A DNA stretch of 12,913 bases from an uncultured Bacilli bacterium (GTDB taxonomy: Bacteria; Bacillota_I; Bacilli_A; RF39; UBA660). Position numbers and translations under genes: made by a program. The stretch spans positions 1-12,913 of the forward strand of contig CANQOE010000017.1 in assembly GCA_947625315.1 (NCBI GenBank), written 5' to 3'. Position 1 is the first letter of the stretch. Every line of letters starts with the position of its first letter. The notes beneath the pieces are model-generated. The model was given only the letters and a program-made list of their open reading frames with translations. It was not told where the DNA came from and searched no databases. Below are positions 11,256-12,913 of this stretch, one piece after another.

Positions 11256-12913
11256 ATGAAAGATATTTTAAAAAGTTATCAAAAAGAAATAGGTGTTGTT
11301 TTAAGTGTTGTTTTCTTAATTTTAATAATCGCCTTATTAATAATTTTTGACAATTATCATGTTAATGCTTTAACTGGTAAAACTTTAGGAGATTACATCA
11401 ATAGTGATACTAAGAGAGTTTACTTATCGGATTTAGATTATATGGCCGAATCTTTTGTAGAACCTGGCTATTATATTCGTAAAGATAAGAATGCTTCCAG
11501 TGGTTTAATTAAGTTAAATATTAAAGATGGTAAAGAAGTTAAGCCTAGAACTTTTATTAAAGGTGTTTCAGCTTGGGCAACTTCCAGTGTTGTTTATGAT
11601 TTATCTGAAAATAATGGCAAGTTTAAATATTTTAAAGCTTATATAGGTGTTGATTTATCTCAAAGTTATTTTGATTACAATAGTGGCGTAATCTTTAAAA
11701 TTTCGACATCTAATGATAAAGAAAACTGGGAACCAGTTATTACTACGGGAGCTTTAAATGCTCGTAGTGAAGCTCGGGCCATTGAAGTTGATATAAGCAA
11801 TGTTAAATATTTAAAATTAGAAGCTAATAAAAATGGTGGTAACTGGTGGAGTCATTGGTATGATGATGCTATTTATGCTGATGCTAAATTAGTTACTGAA
11901 GATTATGTGGAAACAACTACTAATAATAATTTAGTTCATCCTTTAAGTTATTATGATGATTTATTAAAAAATTATTATGATAATAATACCCAAAATAGTC
12001 AAGTTGAAGATTATGAACTTTTAGCTTTACAAAGAGAATTTGTTAGTTTAGTTGGTTATGATATTTTACAAGCATATTTAAATTATGATGAATCATTTGT
12101 TGAAGCTATTGATTGGTTAATTAATGATAAAAAGATATTAGAGTTATACTTATTAGGTGGGGAACCTGATGGTAATTATGGTACATCTATTAGTGTTTTA
12201 AATAATTTATATCAAAAATATCAAAGTGATTTAAGTGATGCCCAATATGGCGATTTATATCTAAAAATGATGATTAGTTTATCATTAACCCATTCGGCCA
12301 GTGTTGGTTTATGGGTAAGTGGGGCTCCTGAAGATACAACTGATCCTAATGGTTCTGATGCTATAGAGCGTTATCAATTATATAAAGATTTATTGTTAAA
12401 TGATAAATTAGATGAAGAAATATTTACTAATATTTCGGTTGAAGAAATGCGTTTTGTCATGAATAATATTATTGATGATGAAGAAATTAATTGGTTAAAT
12501 GATTTAGTTAAAACCGAAGAAAGTCGGGACCCATATCATTATATAAATTATACATTAAATTATAAATATGATAAAGATGAGTATTATGATGTTAACCAAA
12601 AAGATTATTGGAGTGATACTTACCAAAATAAAAAGTTTAAAGCACCTTATAACTTTAATAATTATAATATTTATTATGGTAGTAAAAAACACCCTAAACT
12701 TTGGATAGTCTTTGAAGAAGGTGGTGTTTGTGGAGCTTTATCTAAAACTGGTTCCAACATTAATGGTGTTTATGGAGTTCCTTCGAGTGTTGTTTCGCAA
12801 CCTGGTCATGCTGCTTATATTTATATGAGTTTAGATAAAGAAGGTCATAAAGTATGGAACCTTTATAATGACGTTTATGGTTGGGGTCAATCTGGTAAAA
12901 CTGAAAAATTAAG
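11256..12913 (+). CDS. membrane-anchored extracellular NPCBM-domain protein with a Cys/His C-terminal region (partial, 3' end missing)
   Basis: The frame is open for 552 residues and runs off the window without a stop. A short basic start and one hydrophobic helix (about 13-31) predict a signal anchor with the rest outside the cell. Residues about 55-212 look like an NPCBM carbohydrate-binding domain: an opening LSDLDYM, then TFIKGVSAWATSSVVYDL (99-116), GVDLSQS, GVIFKIST and WYDDAIYADAKL (201-212). Residues 230-470 are acidic, Tyr/Asn-rich and mostly helical, not recognised. Residues 488-545 contain EGGVCGALSKTGS (Cys492), GVPSSVVSQPGHAAYIY (His518) and WNLYNDVYGW (Asn538/Asp539), spaced like the Cys-His-Asp triad of transglutaminase/papain-fold enzymes; that assignment is an inference. 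Start: GGGAG (11244-11248) is seven bases before ATG 11256. The ATG at 11250 is too close to it. Likely a cell-surface enzyme or adhesin acting on glycan-linked substrates. The possible sorting signal is outside the window. Confidence 0.8.
   Translation, partial: MKDILKSYQKEIGVVLSVVFLILIIALLIIFDNYHVNALTGKTLGDYINSDTKRVYLSDLDYMAESFVEPGYYIRKDKNASSGLIKLNIKDGKEVKPRTFIKGVSAWATSSVVYDLSENNGKFKYFKAYIGVDLSQSYFDYNSGVIFKISTSNDKENWEPVITTGALNARSEARAIEVDISNVKYLKLEANKNGGNWWSHWYDDAIYADAKLVTEDYVETTTNNNLVHPLSYYDDLLKNYYDNNTQNSQVEDYELLALQREFVSLVGYDILQAYLNYDESFVEAIDWLINDKKILELYLLGGEPDGNYGTSISVLNNLYQKYQSDLSDAQYGDLYLKMMISLSLTHSASVGLWVSGAPEDTTDPNGSDAIERYQLYKDLLLNDKLDEEIFTNISVEEMRFVMNNIIDDEEINWLNDLVKTEESRDPYHYINYTLNYKYDKDEYYDVNQKDYWSDTYQNKKFKAPYNFNNYNIYYGSKKHPKLWIVFEEGGVCGALSKTGSNINGVYGVPSSVVSQPGHAAYIYMSLDKEGHKVWNLYNDVYGWGQSGKTEKL

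Overview
The window comes from a strongly AT-rich, low-GC Gram-positive bacterium that has a cell wall. TGA works as a stop (it ends dapF) and tryptophan is encoded by TGG, so the genetic code is the standard bacterial one, not the Mollicutes code. A diaminopimelate epimerase beside a MurE with the DNPR motif points to meso-diaminopimelate peptidoglycan. AT-richness, SD-led genes and gene content fit the Bacilli/Erysipelotrichia-like lineages that include uncultured gut relatives of the Mollicutes. This placement is an inference; there is no rRNA or tRNA gene in the window to confirm it.

Layout, left to right. Positions 1-466 hold no long gene. There is a leftward promoter with a possible 21-codon ORF, and a rightward promoter whose -10 box runs into a 14-bp inverted repeat. 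After that come two tandem ~35-nt units that can each fold as the same small H-type pseudoknot, then a strong hairpin terminator. Promoter, tandem pseudoknots and terminator in this order resemble the antitoxin RNA of type III toxin-antitoxin (ToxIN/CptIN/AbiQ-like) loci, but no toxin gene follows. Positions 467-1818 (minus) are a ClpX-like AAA+ unfoldase broken by a frameshift near 820-850.

Positions 1928-5399 are a tight plus-strand run: a cystathionine synthase/lyase-type PLP enzyme, dapF and murE. A fresh promoter at 5423-5451 starts a second cell-wall pair: an ATP-grasp ligase resembling D-aspartate ligases, and a second, divergent MurE-type ligase that lacks the DAP-binding arginine. 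The whole 1.9-8.2 kb block looks devoted to building and modifying the peptidoglycan stem peptide. A small rhodanese gene follows.

Positions 8515-11022 carry an arginase on the minus strand, divergent from a PduL-type phosphotransacylase and an overlapping tRNA-dihydrouridine synthase. The arginase/pduL intergenic region contains two face-to-face promoters with a palindrome between them. Positions 11023-11255 hold two promoters, an eight-codon ORF with a good ribosome site and a 9-bp inverted repeat. They lead into a large membrane-anchored extracellular protein with an NPCBM carbohydrate-binding domain and a Cys/His-containing C-terminal region, cut off by the right edge of the window.

The most interesting items are the orphan pseudoknot RNA and the ATP-grasp/second-MurE pair. 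The surface protein at the right edge and the shortened, frameshifted ClpX-like gene come next.
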